NCBI GenBank assembly: GCA_002308515.1
Contig: DBVN01000061.1
Span: 4,037-16,597 of the forward strand
Source: Verrucomicrobia bacterium UBA1263
GTDB taxonomy: Bacteria; Verrucomicrobiota; Verrucomicrobiia; Limisphaerales; UBA1412
Length of the DNA stretch: 12,561 nucleotides
Direction of reading: 5' to 3'
The notes under the pieces are model-generated. The model searched no databases. It was not told where the DNA came from and worked only from the letters and a program-made list of their open reading frames with translations. A program made the translations under genes and the position numbers. Of the stretch, positions 1 through 7,352 are shown piece by piece (position 1 is the stretch's first letter; each line of letters starts with the position of its first letter).

Positions 1-627
1 ATCATTACGGTGGAAGACCCGATCGAATACTATCACCATCACAAACAGGCGGTCGTGACCCAGCGTGAGGTCCACGTGGACGTGCCGAGTTTCGCGGAAG
101 CTCTGCGCCGCGCCTTGCGTCAGGACCCGGATATCATCCTGGTCGGTGAGCTGCGTGACCTTGAAACGATGGAAGCGGCTATCGCCGCGGCTGAAACAGG
201 TCACTTGGTCTTTGGAACTCTGCACACCACGGGCGCGGCCAAGACGATCGACCGTATCGTGAACGCCTTCCCGGTGACCCAGCAGGAGCAGATCCGAATC
301 CAGCTTTCCACTGTGCTTCAGGCAGTTATTTCACAGCTGCTGATCCCCAGATGCGACAAGCCCGGCCGTGTGGCCGTGTTCGAGATCATGGTCAATACGC
401 CTTCTATCGCGGCTCTGATCCGTGATAATAAGACATTCCGTATCGGTTCCGACATCCAGACGGGCGCTAAATATGGTATGGTGGCGCTGGATGCCTGTCT
501 GCTGGAGAAATATGACCAGGGATTGATCTCGCAGGAAGAAGTAATCACCAAGGCTCAGGATCCATCGACCGCGATGGTCAAGATCCAGGAACTGGACGCT
601 ATCCGCGCAATGAAGAACGCAGAGTAA
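1..627 (+). CDS. pilT: Type IV pilus retraction ATPase PilT (5'-truncated by the window edge)
   Basis: This is the C-terminal 208 residues of a PilT-family hexameric ATPase, which powers pilus disassembly at the cytoplasmic face of the inner membrane. The reading frame is open from base 1, so the start and the Walker A loop lie upstream of the window. Counting from the first visible codon, the Asp box VEDPIEY is at 4-10, the Walker B segment DPDIILVGE at 42-50 (catalytic Glu at 50), and the His box with His68 and His75 (TGHLVFGTLHTTGAAKTIDR) follows. FGTLHT and AAKTIDRI are typical of PilT rather than PilB, as is the C-terminal ALIRDNK stretch, which sits where PilT carries its AIRNLIRE motif. 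No zinc tetracysteine is present, as expected for PilT. The stop is TAA at 625-627 and the next ATPase gene starts 10 nt later, so the two are probably co-transcribed. A close PilU-type paralogue cannot be excluded without the N-terminus. Confidence 0.93.
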   Translation: MITVEDPIEYYHHHKQAVVTQREVHVDVPSFAEALRRALRQDPDIILVGELRDLETMEAAIAAAETGHLVFGTLHTTGAAKTIDRIVNAFPVTQQEQIRIQLSTVLQAVISQLLIPRCDKPGRVAVFEIMVNTPSIAALIRDNKTFRIGSDIQTGAKYGMVALDACLLEKYDQGLISQEEVITKAQDPSTAMVKIQELDAIRAMKNAE

Positions 628-637
628 TTTTTGACAG

Positions 638-2359
638 ATGACCGATATATCTAACTTTCCGCTGCTGATCCTTTTAAGGGACAATTCTTATTTGGATGAT
701 CTCCAGATAGATCAGATCATCCAGGAGGCCGACCGCACGGGCAAACGCGTTTTCGACATCATTGTGGAGATGGGACTGGTGGACCGCCAGCTGTTGCTCC
801 AGACGATGGCGGATAATCTGGCGACCCAGGTGGTCGATCTGGAATCTATGGGAACGATCCCGGCAGAAACGATCGCCGCGATGCCGGCTGAGACTGCCAA
901 TTCCTACCGGTGTATCCCGGTGGAGCTGTTTGGAACAGTGCTGCAGGTGGCCTTTGAAGATCCGTTCAATCCTGCGGCGGTGGATGAGATCGGTTTCGCG
1001 ATTGGCAAGGAGATCATTGTCGTTGTGGCGGATCCGGCTCAGGTCGAAGCGGCTATCCAGCAGTATTACGGCGGTGGAGGCGGCAATGAAGTGGCCGACT
1101 CGATGGGCGATGTGCTGAAAGAGCTGGGATTGGATTCGGAAAGTTACGAGGCGGATCTGGCGGATATGGAGCTGGGAGGGGATGACCTGACCGATATGGC
1201 CAATGACACGCCGATCGTCAAGTTCGTCAATCTGGTTCTCCAGCAGGCCGTTCAGGATCGTGCTTCTGACATTCACTTTGAGCCGTTCGAGGATGTTTTC
1301 AAGATCCGTTACCGTGTGGACGGTGCCCTCTATGAAATGGCGCCGCCGCCTAAGCACCTGGCGCTGCCGGTGATCTCGCGTTTGAAGATCATCGCCAACC
1401 TGGATATTTCCGAGCGCCGTCTGCCTCAGGACGGTCGTATCAGTATGACGATCGCGGGCAAGCCGATCGATCTTCGTATTTCCTGCCTTCCCACGCAATT
1501 CGGTGAATCCGTGGTGCTTCGTGTGCTGGACCGCAGCGCGCAGAAGCTGGAGCTGGACAAGCTGGGAATGCCCACGCACGTGCTGGAGCGTTTCGGCGAG
1601 ATCATCACACAGCCTAACGGCATTATTATCGTCACCGGCCCAACAGGTTCCGGCAAGACGACGACACTTTACTCCGCGCTGAACCGGATCAATGATCCCT
1701 CTTCTAAGCTGTTGACGGTAGAGGATCCGGTTGAGTATGATATCGAAGGCATTATGCAGGTGCCCGTCCATGAGTCCGTGGGTATGACCTTCAGCAGCGC
1801 GCTGCGCGCCTTCCTGCGTCAGGACCCGGACATCGTGATGGTCGGAGAAATGCGTGACCTGGAGACGACACAGATCGCGATCCAGGCTTCTCTGACAGGT
1901 CACTTGGTGCTGACGACCCTGCACACGAATGACGCGCCCAGCGCGGTCGTTCGTATGGTGGATATCGGAGCGGAACCGTTCCTGATCTCGTCCACACTGC
2001 TGGCGGTGCTGGCTCAACGTCTGGTGCGTACTATCTGCAAGAAGTGCAAGACATCCTTTGAGCCGACGGAAAATCAGCTCTCTATGCTGGGACTGACCCC
2101 GGCAGAAGTGGGAGATCGGACCTTCTGTTACGGCCGTGGTTGTCCTTCCTGCAATGATACAGGATATAAGGGACGTAAAGGTATTTACGAGCTGCTGGTC
2201 GTGAATGATCCGATCCGCGCGATGATCAATGATCGTGTGCCGACAGCGGTGCTGCGCGACAAGGCGATCGAAGACGGAATGACATCGCTGCGCCGGGACG
2301 GTATCCGTGGAATTTTTGATGGTGAAGTAACCATAGAAGAAGTATTAAAATATACCTAA
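638..2359 (+). CDS. pilB: Filament assembly ATPase, PilB/GspE family
   Basis: This 573-residue cytoplasmic ATPase drives pilin polymerisation. Residues about 15-143 form a GspE/MshE-type N-terminal domain. A Gly5 run (145-149) and an acidic linker (about 151-188) follow, and then the core. The core has Walker A GPTGSGKT (334-341), Asp box VEDPVEY (361-367), Walker B DIVMVGE (398-404, catalytic Glu404), and a His box with His422 and His429. A zinc-binding tetracysteine is intact at C467, C470, C502 and C505; this motif marks PilB/GspE assembly ATPases and is absent from PilT. The length is nearer to PilB (about 565) than to typical GspE (about 500), and pilT and pilC neighbours also favour PilB. 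The pseudopilin set downstream would equally fit gspE, so the symbol is a choice of context. The ATG at 638 lies 10 nt after the pilT stop without a clear Shine-Dalgarno. The core and the pilT gene share near-identical blocks, as expected of paralogues. Confidence 0.95.
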   Translation: MTDISNFPLLILLRDNSYLDDLQIDQIIQEADRTGKRVFDIIVEMGLVDRQLLLQTMADNLATQVVDLESMGTIPAETIAAMPAETANSYRCIPVELFGTVLQVAFEDPFNPAAVDEIGFAIGKEIIVVVADPAQVEAAIQQYYGGGGGNEVADSMGDVLKELGLDSESYEADLADMELGGDDLTDMANDTPIVKFVNLVLQQAVQDRASDIHFEPFEDVFKIRYRVDGALYEMAPPPKHLALPVISRLKIIANLDISERRLPQDGRISMTIAGKPIDLRISCLPTQFGESVVLRVLDRSAQKLELDKLGMPTHVLERFGEIITQPNGIIIVTGPTGSGKTTTLYSALNRINDPSSKLLTVEDPVEYDIEGIMQVPVHESVGMTFSSALRAFLRQDPDIVMVGEMRDLETTQIAIQASLTGHLVLTTLHTNDAPSAVVRMVDIGAEPFLISSTLLAVLAQRLVRTICKKCKTSFEPTENQLSMLGLTPAEVGDRTFCYGRGCPSCNDTGYKGRKGIYELLVVNDPIRAMINDRVPTAVLRDKAIEDGMTSLRRDGIRGIFDGEVTIEEVLKYT

Positions 2360-2369
2360 TGAAAGAATT

Positions 2370-2400
2370 GGGTCGCTTAGGAAAGAAACCTTCGCGATCC
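2370..2400 (+). other. RNA hairpin in the pilB-pilC gap
   Basis: The outer arms 2370-2376 and 2394-2400 pair over 7 bp (one G-U). A 2x2 internal loop follows, then a 3-bp inner stem (2379-2381 with 2389-2391) closing a 7-nt A-rich loop. A short TTTT run begins 3 nt after the stem, which is too weak and too far away for a convincing terminator. It could tune pilC expression or mRNA stability within the operon. The pairing is read directly from the sequence; the function is inference. Confidence 0.35.
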
Positions 2401-2419
2401 GCGTTTTAACATTTGAGTT

Positions 2420-3748
2420 ATGCCCAAGTTTAATTATATCGCGATGGATGCCCAAGGCAAGGAGACCAAGGGCAGCCTGGACGCGAAGAACCAAGGTGAA
2501 GCGTTGGCGCGCCTGCAGGAAATGAAGCTCTTCCCGACCAAGGTCGTGGAAGCTCAGCAAGCAGCCGCGGCCAAGGGCAAGGGAGCCAAAAAAGGTAAAG
2601 CAAAAGCGGCCAAAGGCGGCAAGGGTGGAGGCAAAGGAGCCAGGAAGGAAATCAACATTCCTTTCCATAAGATCCCCGGTCTGGGCGGCGTAGGTTCCAA
2701 AGTACTTTGTACATTCACACGCCAGCTGGCAACACTGATCGATGCCGGTCTGCCGCTGCTGCGTGGTCTGCGTGTCTTGGAAAGACAGGAGAAAAACCCG
2801 ACCCTGAAGGAGACCATCCAGAAGATCGGTGTGGCGGTCGAAGGTGGCGGTACCTTCTCCGAAGCGCTGGCCATGCACCCCAAAGTTTTCAACAAACTGT
2901 TCATTTCCATGGTGAAAGCCGGTGAGATGGGCGGTGTGCTGGAAGTCGTTTTGCTGCGTCTGGCGGAGTTCATGGAGAAAGCGCAGAAGATCAAAGGCAA
3001 AGTCATTGCCGCTATGTTCTATCCGGTGGCGGTGCTGATCGTGGCTGTGGTCATCATGGGCGTTTTGATGGTGGTCGTCATCCCGAAATTCAAGGAAATC
3101 TTCTCCGACCTGGTCCAAGGTCAAGGATTACCGGCATTTACGGAATTTGTTCTGGGTGTTTCCGAAACGGTCCAGCATCACTTTCTGGAAACTTGCGCGA
3201 CCATTTTTGTGTGCTTTGTTATTTTCAGACTGCTGGTCAAGACCAAGACCGGCCGTTTGCTGTTCGACAAGTTCAAGCTGGTCGTGCCGGTATTCGGTCC
3301 GGTGTTGAGCAAGGTAGCCATCGCGCGTTTCACCCGTACCCTGGGTACGCTGGTCAATTCCGGTGTGCCGATCTTGCAGTCTCTGACGATCGTGCGCGAG
3401 ACTTCCGGCAATGTGATCGTGGCCAACGCGGTGCGTGATATTCACGAGAGCGTGAAGGAAGGTGAGACGATCACGGGGCCTCTGGAAGCGTCTAAGATCT
3501 TTCCGCCAATGGTGATATCTATGGTGGACGTAGGTGAGCAGACCGGCGCGCTGCCTGAGATGTTGATGAAGATCGCTGACAATTACGATGAAGAAGTGGA
3601 TAACGCCGTGGCGGCTATGACCTCTTTGCTGGAACCGGTGATGATCGTCTTCCTGGCTGTGATCGTCGGCAGTATCGTTATTGCTATGTTCATGCCTCTG
3701 ATCGCATTGATGGATGGTATGGGCAGTGAAGGTACAGGCGGAGATTAG
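2420..3748 (+). CDS. pilC: Inner-membrane platform protein, PilC/GspF family
   Basis: This 442-residue polytopic protein forms the inner-membrane platform that couples the PilB and PilT motors to pilin subunits. The N-terminus (MPKFNYIAMDAQGKETKGSL) is the standard PilC/GspF opening. Two T2SSF domains follow: the first around 95-225, starting at FTRQLATLIDAGLPLLRGL, and the second around 300-430, starting at FTRTLGTLVNSGVPILQSL. Each carries the conserved VxxGExxGxL-type motif (VKAGEMGGVL at 165-174, VDVGEQTGAL at 369-378). Membrane segments are expected near 198-222, 253-272 and 403-430. Unusually, residues 48-76 are a low-complexity stretch made almost only of Ala, Gly and Lys, between the short N-terminal region and the first domain. 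This makes the protein some 35-40 residues longer than usual. The ATG at 2420 lies 60 nt after the pilB stop, with only a weak ribosome-binding sequence (TTGAG). Confidence 0.94.
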   Translation: MPKFNYIAMDAQGKETKGSLDAKNQGEALARLQEMKLFPTKVVEAQQAAAAKGKGAKKGKAKAAKGGKGGGKGARKEINIPFHKIPGLGGVGSKVLCTFTRQLATLIDAGLPLLRGLRVLERQEKNPTLKETIQKIGVAVEGGGTFSEALAMHPKVFNKLFISMVKAGEMGGVLEVVLLRLAEFMEKAQKIKGKVIAAMFYPVAVLIVAVVIMGVLMVVVIPKFKEIFSDLVQGQGLPAFTEFVLGVSETVQHHFLETCATIFVCFVIFRLLVKTKTGRLLFDKFKLVVPVFGPVLSKVAIARFTRTLGTLVNSGVPILQSLTIVRETSGNVIVANAVRDIHESVKEGETITGPLEASKIFPPMVISMVDVGEQTGALPEMLMKIADNYDEEVDNAVAAMTSLLEPVMIVFLAVIVGSIVIAMFMPLIALMDGMGSEGTGGD

Positions 3749-3765
3749 AAGACACGCGGTCTGGT

Positions 3766-3778
3766 GCCCGAAGCGGGC
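3766..3778 (+). other. Short GC-rich hairpin after pilC
   Basis: GCCCG and CGGGC arms (3766-3770 and 3774-3778) enclose a 3-nt AAG loop, 17 nt after the pilC stop. It is followed by CAAAACG rather than a T run, so it does not meet the usual intrinsic-terminator pattern on the + strand. It may slow decay or partly attenuate read-through from pilC into the pilin block. The stem is visible; any role is inference. Confidence 0.3.
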
Positions 3779-3811
3779 CAAAACGTAAGGTGGAAATACT
3801 TTTTACAATTT

Positions 3812-3827
3812 GGCATGAAAGTTGCGA
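3812..3827 (+). promoter_or_regulatory. Candidate sigma-54 (RpoN) -24/-12 promoter for the pilin block
   Basis: TGGCATGAAAGTTGCG matches the sigma-54 consensus TGGCACGNNNNTTGCW at all but two defined positions (T for C at position 6, G for W at the end). The invariant GG (3813-3814) and GC (3825-3826) are separated by exactly 10 nt, as sigma-54 holoenzyme requires. Transcription would start near 3838, leaving a leader of about 57 nt before the GTG at 3895. It lies in the longest non-coding gap of the window, directly before the first prepilin gene. Sigma-54 control of pilin genes is known from Pseudomonas and Myxococcus. No enhancer site for an activator was identified. Confidence 0.62.
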
Positions 3828-3894
3828 GTACCAGACAGAGTTCTGAAAAGAGCTTGGATTATTTGATTAACATATTTATCTGAAGAAAGTTAAA

Positions 3895-4719
3895 GTGTTT
3901 AGCAGTAAGATATACAGTGAATTGGAAAAGCAGAACGGGATCGCCTCTGCCAGGCAGATCGTTGGCTTTACGATGATTGAATTGCTGACTGTGATCGCAC
4001 TGATCGGCATCCTTGCGGGGATGATCCTGGGACTTTCCGGACTGGCCAGCAGCAAGATGCGCATTGCCCGCGTGCAGGGCGAGCTGTCCCACCTGGTGAC
4101 CGCGATCGAGTTCTATAAGGATAAATATAAGGTCTATCCTCCGGATAATCAGCTGAAGTACGCCAACGGGAACAGGATACCCGGTTCTTCCGCTACGAAT
4201 CAGCTGGTTCTGGAGCTGACGGGCTGCATCGTTACGAACATGGCTTTTTCTTCACCTCATTCCCGCACTCCGAACGGCAGTCTGCATTTGCTGACCGCGG
4301 CGGAGATGAGACCGCTGTTTGGCGGTGCCGCGGACGGTATCCTGAACGCGTCGGAGAAGCCTGCCAAGGTACGCAATTTCCTGAATAACTACAGCAGCAG
4401 CAAGCTGGGAAAGATCACCAATGCCAATCGCACGGTGACATTTGATATTTTCCGGGTCCCGGTGCAGGCTCCGCTTTACCGGCAGGAGCTAGAATCCCGC
4501 GGCAAAGGCTGGCGCAAGATGGAGATGAACAATCCGTGGCACTATAATTCCTCGGATCCAACAAATAATCCCGGCAAATTTGATTTATGGGCAGAGTTCC
4601 AGCTGGCTCGTCAGGGCAATGTGCAGACGGATGAAAACGGCCGCCGGTATGTGGAGTATTATGTGATCGGGAACTGGAACGGAATGAAACCCGAACTGAG
4701 AAGAGACTATTTAAATTAG
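3895..4719 (+). CDS. Type IV prepilin-like protein, GspG-like (first of a tandem pair)
   Basis: This 274-residue filament subunit is probably a body component. The prepilin peptidase site is clear: after a 24-residue leader, G24 precedes F25, TMIELLTVIALIGILAG follows, and Glu29 is the +5 residue. The hydrophobic N-terminal helix spans about 25-50. The C-terminal region carries spaced elements resembling the GspG ending: NPWHY near 213-217, GKFDLWAEF at 227-235 and VIGNWN at 257-262. The start is taken as GTG at 3895, because an in-frame TAA lies at 3868-3870 and the first in-frame ATG falls inside the cleavage motif; only weak AAGAAAG ribosome-binding sequence precedes it. It is the first gene after the sigma-54 promoter candidate and lies 9 nt before its paralogue. 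Its 274 residues greatly exceed a standard GspG (about 145) or PilA (about 150). It could be the major pilin or a minor one; the sequence does not decide. Confidence 0.85.
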   Translation: MFSSKIYSELEKQNGIASARQIVGFTMIELLTVIALIGILAGMILGLSGLASSKMRIARVQGELSHLVTAIEFYKDKYKVYPPDNQLKYANGNRIPGSSATNQLVLELTGCIVTNMAFSSPHSRTPNGSLHLLTAAEMRPLFGGAADGILNASEKPAKVRNFLNNYSSSKLGKITNANRTVTFDIFRVPVQAPLYRQELESRGKGWRKMEMNNPWHYNSSDPTNNPGKFDLWAEFQLARQGNVQTDENGRRYVEYYVIGNWNGMKPELRRDYLN

Positions 4720-4728
4720 ATTTTATAT

Positions 4729-5520
4729 ATGAAGATAAAAACAAGTAGAAATAAAGCTTTTACGCTGATCGAACTTTTGGTAGTGATCGCCATCATCGGC
4801 ATCCTGGCCGGAATGACTTTCCCGGCTGTGGTGAAGGGAAAGGCCAAGGTCAAAATCAAACAGGCTCAGGTGGAAATGTCCAACCTGATGGGTGCTATTT
4901 CGCAGTATCAAAGCTCTTACGGCAAGCTGCCCACCTCCAAGGAAACCAGTGATAAAGCGGGAATATACGACTTTACCTATGGCATCTTCAATGTGCAGCC
5001 GCCCGAAGGAAAGAGCTATAACGATTTGAATTTGGATCTGCCTTGCCAGAGCGGCTATAAGACCAACAACGCGGAGGTGATCGCCATCCTGCGTGATATG
5101 GAATACTACGGCAACGGTCTGAAAACGCCGAACTATCAGCATCAGCGCAATCCCCGCAAGGAAGTTTTTCTGAATGTGAAGGACAGCAACAAGATCGGTA
5201 CGCCTTCGGCGGTGGATCCGACGGGTGTGTACCGTGATCCCTGGGGCAATCCGTATTTCATCTCCCTGGACATGAATTATGATGATTATACAGTGGACTG
5301 GATGTATGGAAAGATGGCAGTGGGAGCCGATTCCAGCAACGTGAGAATGGGCATCCAGGGACTGGTGCTGGTTCCGGATTATCAGCTGCCCGGCAGCGCG
5401 AATACATTTGGTGTCAGAGCCAGTGTGATGATCTGGTCCATGGGACCGGACGGCAAAGCGGATCCGACCCTCAAGGCCAATGTTGGTGTCAATAAAGACA
5501 ACGTAGTCAGCTGGCGTTAA
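4729..5520 (+). CDS. Type IV prepilin-like protein, GspG-like (second of a tandem pair)
   Basis: This 263-residue prepilin has a short, basic 10-residue leader. Processing should fall between A10 and F11 (NKA/FTLIELLVVIAIIGILAG), with Glu15 at +5. Ala rather than Gly at -1 is tolerated by prepilin peptidases and is, from memory, frequent in PVC-group pilins. After the helix, residues 40-62 continue the amphipathic spine (QAQVEMSNLMGAISQYQSSYGKLP). The C-terminal half is recognisably GspG: DPWGNPYFISLD (170-181), then IWSMGPDGKADP (235-246), and a final VVSW (259-262). In GspG the equivalent loop binds calcium and stabilises the filament. About 80-100 extra residues separate the helix from the DPWGNPY block compared with a classic GspG. 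It is likely a filament-body subunit, co-transcribed with the preceding gene (9-nt gap). Confidence 0.87.
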   Translation: MKIKTSRNKAFTLIELLVVIAIIGILAGMTFPAVVKGKAKVKIKQAQVEMSNLMGAISQYQSSYGKLPTSKETSDKAGIYDFTYGIFNVQPPEGKSYNDLNLDLPCQSGYKTNNAEVIAILRDMEYYGNGLKTPNYQHQRNPRKEVFLNVKDSNKIGTPSAVDPTGVYRDPWGNPYFISLDMNYDDYTVDWMYGKMAVGADSSNVRMGIQGLVLVPDYQLPGSANTFGVRASVMIWSMGPDGKADPTLKANVGVNKDNVVSWR

Positions 5521-5547
5521 TCATAAAATACAAGGTTTGCACTCAGC

Positions 5548-6444
5548 ATGTTTTGCTTAGGTGAACATAACAAGGACCGCGACAGAAGCAGGGAACGATC
5601 GCTTCCCGGCTTTACGCTGATAGAGATCCTGGTGGTAGTGACGATCATCGGGCTGATGGCGGCACTGAGTATGCCGGCTCTGAAGGGGTTTGGTCAGGGC
5701 AATCTGGTCAACAGTGTCATTCGTCAGCTGACCGATGACATCAACTATGCCCGCGCCCGCGCGATCAGTGACCGCTGCAATGTTTATATGTTCTTTGTCA
5801 CGACCAATGTTTATTGGGAACGGAACAATTTCCAGACGGGGCTGAATCTGGCGGCCAGGGAACAACCCGCCGCGGAAACGGAGCGTTTTCTGCAAAGTTC
5901 CAAACTGCTTTGGACGAACCTGATCCAGCAGCAGTACACGGCTTACGCCATTTACGCGGACCGCACTGTGGGAGATCAGCCTTCGCAGAAGCGTCCCCGC
6001 TATTTGACGGAGTGGAAGACGCTGCCCGAAGGTGTCATGTTCCATCCTTATAAGCTGACCAATAATCTGACGATGAGCGACTGGATGTCATTGAAAACCA
6101 ATCGCTACAGAGCGCAGGGAGTGGAAGCGCCCTTGCCGCAGATGACCTTCAGATTCCCGAATTCCAAGGGACCGGAATTCCATTTTCCCTGTATCGCGTT
6201 CAATTACCGGGGTGAGCTGTTTTTCCCGTATCTGGAAGGGAATAATACGACACCTTCTATTTTGAATGTTCCAGTGGAATACAATTTTGAACAGCTGCCC
6301 ATTATCAAGGCCAGCGGTTTTTATTCTACTCCGGTAGAGACAGTTGAAATCACTCCTAAAACGGCGGTCGATAAGGATCCTCTGCTGCGTATCAAGATCG
6401 ACGGCAAGACGGGCAAAGTGACCGCGTTGAAAGATGAGTTTTAG
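5548..6444 (+). CDS. GspH/FimT-like minor pseudopilin (Verru_Chthon cassette D-like)
   Basis: This 298-residue minor pseudopilin has a 21-residue leader rich in Arg and Lys. Cleavage is predicted at G21/F22 (LPGFTLIEILVVVTIIGLMAAL), with Glu26 at +5. The segment after the helix, LTDDINYARARAISDRCNVYMFFV (about 61-84), resembles the GspH/FimT pattern of Ala-Arg-x-x-Ala-Ile followed by a beta strand. Later landmarks are LPEGVMFHP (159-167), PCIAFNYRGEL (214-224), and a C-terminal beta strand pair ending IDGKTGKVTAL. Its position as the first of four minor pilins matches gspH in type II secretion operons, and member D of the PVC cassette as I remember that family. The ATG at 5548 follows the previous stop by 27 nt; AAGG at 5532-5535 is the only nearby purine run. 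It is expected to sit in the inner membrane before assembly and help initiate the filament. Confidence 0.78.
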   Translation: MFCLGEHNKDRDRSRERSLPGFTLIEILVVVTIIGLMAALSMPALKGFGQGNLVNSVIRQLTDDINYARARAISDRCNVYMFFVTTNVYWERNNFQTGLNLAAREQPAAETERFLQSSKLLWTNLIQQQYTAYAIYADRTVGDQPSQKRPRYLTEWKTLPEGVMFHPYKLTNNLTMSDWMSLKTNRYRAQGVEAPLPQMTFRFPNSKGPEFHFPCIAFNYRGELFFPYLEGNNTTPSILNVPVEYNFEQLPIIKASGFYSTPVETVEITPKTAVDKDPLLRIKIDGKTGKVTALKDEF

Positions 6445-6446
6445 TG

Positions 6447-7331
6447 ATGAAGTTTTTTTCCAATAGAGCAAGTCGGAGCATAAAGCGTGAACATGGTTTT
6501 ACCATGATCGAGATCGCGCTTTGTTTGGCTATTGTGGGTTTTTCCATGGTGGTGATCATGGGTGTTCTTCCGCTGGGCGGCCAGGTTCAGAAAAAGAACC
6601 GTGAGAGCACACTCAGTCTGCAGGACGGGAATTACCTGTTGGAAGCGATCCGCAATGGTACCAAAGGGTATGATGATCTGGGGCTTTATGTGGATGAGAT
6701 CTTGCTTTATGCGAAACCCGACGCGGATCCGGTCGTTATTGAAAACAATGTTTCCGGCGGAGTTTACTGGGGCACAAAGGAGATCGTGGGACTGCTGAGC
6801 GCGCCTCAATTCCTGATGACCAGCAGCAATGTGTGGGTTCCTAATTATCTGAACAATAACGAGATTTTGGGGAATAACTATTACACGAACATGACTTGCA
6901 AGATGAAGGTACGCTCCATGAACGGAACGGCGGCCGATAAGAATACGCTGGAAGCCAATCGAGATTTCGGGATGAGTTATCTGGTGGAAGCGCAGATCCT
7001 GCCGGTGGCCACCAATTATATGGATATGCGGAACATTAAGAACGATAAGAGTTTGACTGATCAAATGCAGCGTGAGCGTTCTATGTCGCAGTGTTCCTGG
7101 CAGGTGAATTTGACTTTGGGCTGGCCGGTGCAGAAGGCTGCCCGCGGCGGCTACAAAGCCGGTGAGTATTCTCAGGAATTCCATACGGTGGTCTCAGGGT
7201 CACTGAACCGTACATCGAAAAATATGGAGATACCCGGTGTCGGTACCCGCAAGGTCAATCTGTGGTATTTTGACAAAAATAACTTTTCTGTGACCAATAA
7301 CGGGATCTTTTATGATCAGTTGGTACGATAG
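6447..7331 (+). CDS. GspI/PilV-like minor pseudopilin (Verru_Chthon cassette B-like)
   Basis: This 294-residue minor pseudopilin is probably the I subunit of a GspI-J-K tip complex. The leader has 17 residues and ends HG; cleavage falls at G17/F18, followed by TMIEIALCLAIVGFSMVVIM with Glu22 at +5. The helix ends in GVLPLG, a feature I associate with PVC cassette B proteins and GspI relatives. The body has no recognised domain; EAQILPVATNYMD and QCSWQVNLTLGWPV look like beta strands. The ATG at 6447 is 2 nt after the upstream stop. A GTG immediately before it (6444) overlaps that stop by one base and would add one residue. Either way translation is probably coupled to the H-like gene. The next gene starts 21 nt downstream. 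The assignment rests on the N-terminal motif and position, not on the variable body. Confidence 0.76.
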   Translation: MKFFSNRASRSIKREHGFTMIEIALCLAIVGFSMVVIMGVLPLGGQVQKKNRESTLSLQDGNYLLEAIRNGTKGYDDLGLYVDEILLYAKPDADPVVIENNVSGGVYWGTKEIVGLLSAPQFLMTSSNVWVPNYLNNNEILGNNYYTNMTCKMKVRSMNGTAADKNTLEANRDFGMSYLVEAQILPVATNYMDMRNIKNDKSLTDQMQRERSMSQCSWQVNLTLGWPVQKAARGGYKAGEYSQEFHTVVSGSLNRTSKNMEIPGVGTRKVNLWYFDKNNFSVTNNGIFYDQLVR

Positions 7332-7337
7332 TTGCGT

Positions 7338-7341
7338 GGAG
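7338..7341 (+). promoter_or_regulatory. Ribosome-binding site selecting the ATG at 7353
   Basis: GGAG (within GGAGAAAAG) sits 11 nt before the ATG at 7353. It lies downstream of the alternative in-frame TTG at 7332 and so could not serve it. This supports the 414-residue form of the J-like protein. An out-of-frame ATG at 7348 reads only two codons (ATG TTA) before TGA. Confidence 0.5.
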
Positions 7342-7352
7342 AAAAGTATGTT

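Noticed and set aside
318..684. Long open frames on the minus strand across the ATPase genes
   Set aside because: They oppose strongly conserved PilT and PilB coding sequence, have His/Arg-rich or low-complexity translations, and lack ribosome-binding sites; similar antisense frames occur across the window and look like codon-bias shadows.
118..1960. Near-identical DNA blocks (CGTCAGGACCCGGA and GGTCACTTGGT) in pilT and pilB, as possible direct repeats
   Set aside because: They encode the shared Walker B and His-box motifs of two paralogous ATPases; the similarity is protein-level conservation, not a mobile or recombination repeat.
3766..3786. Intrinsic terminator after pilC
   Set aside because: The stem is only 5 bp with a 3-nt loop and is followed by an A run rather than a T run on the + strand, so it is listed only as a hairpin.
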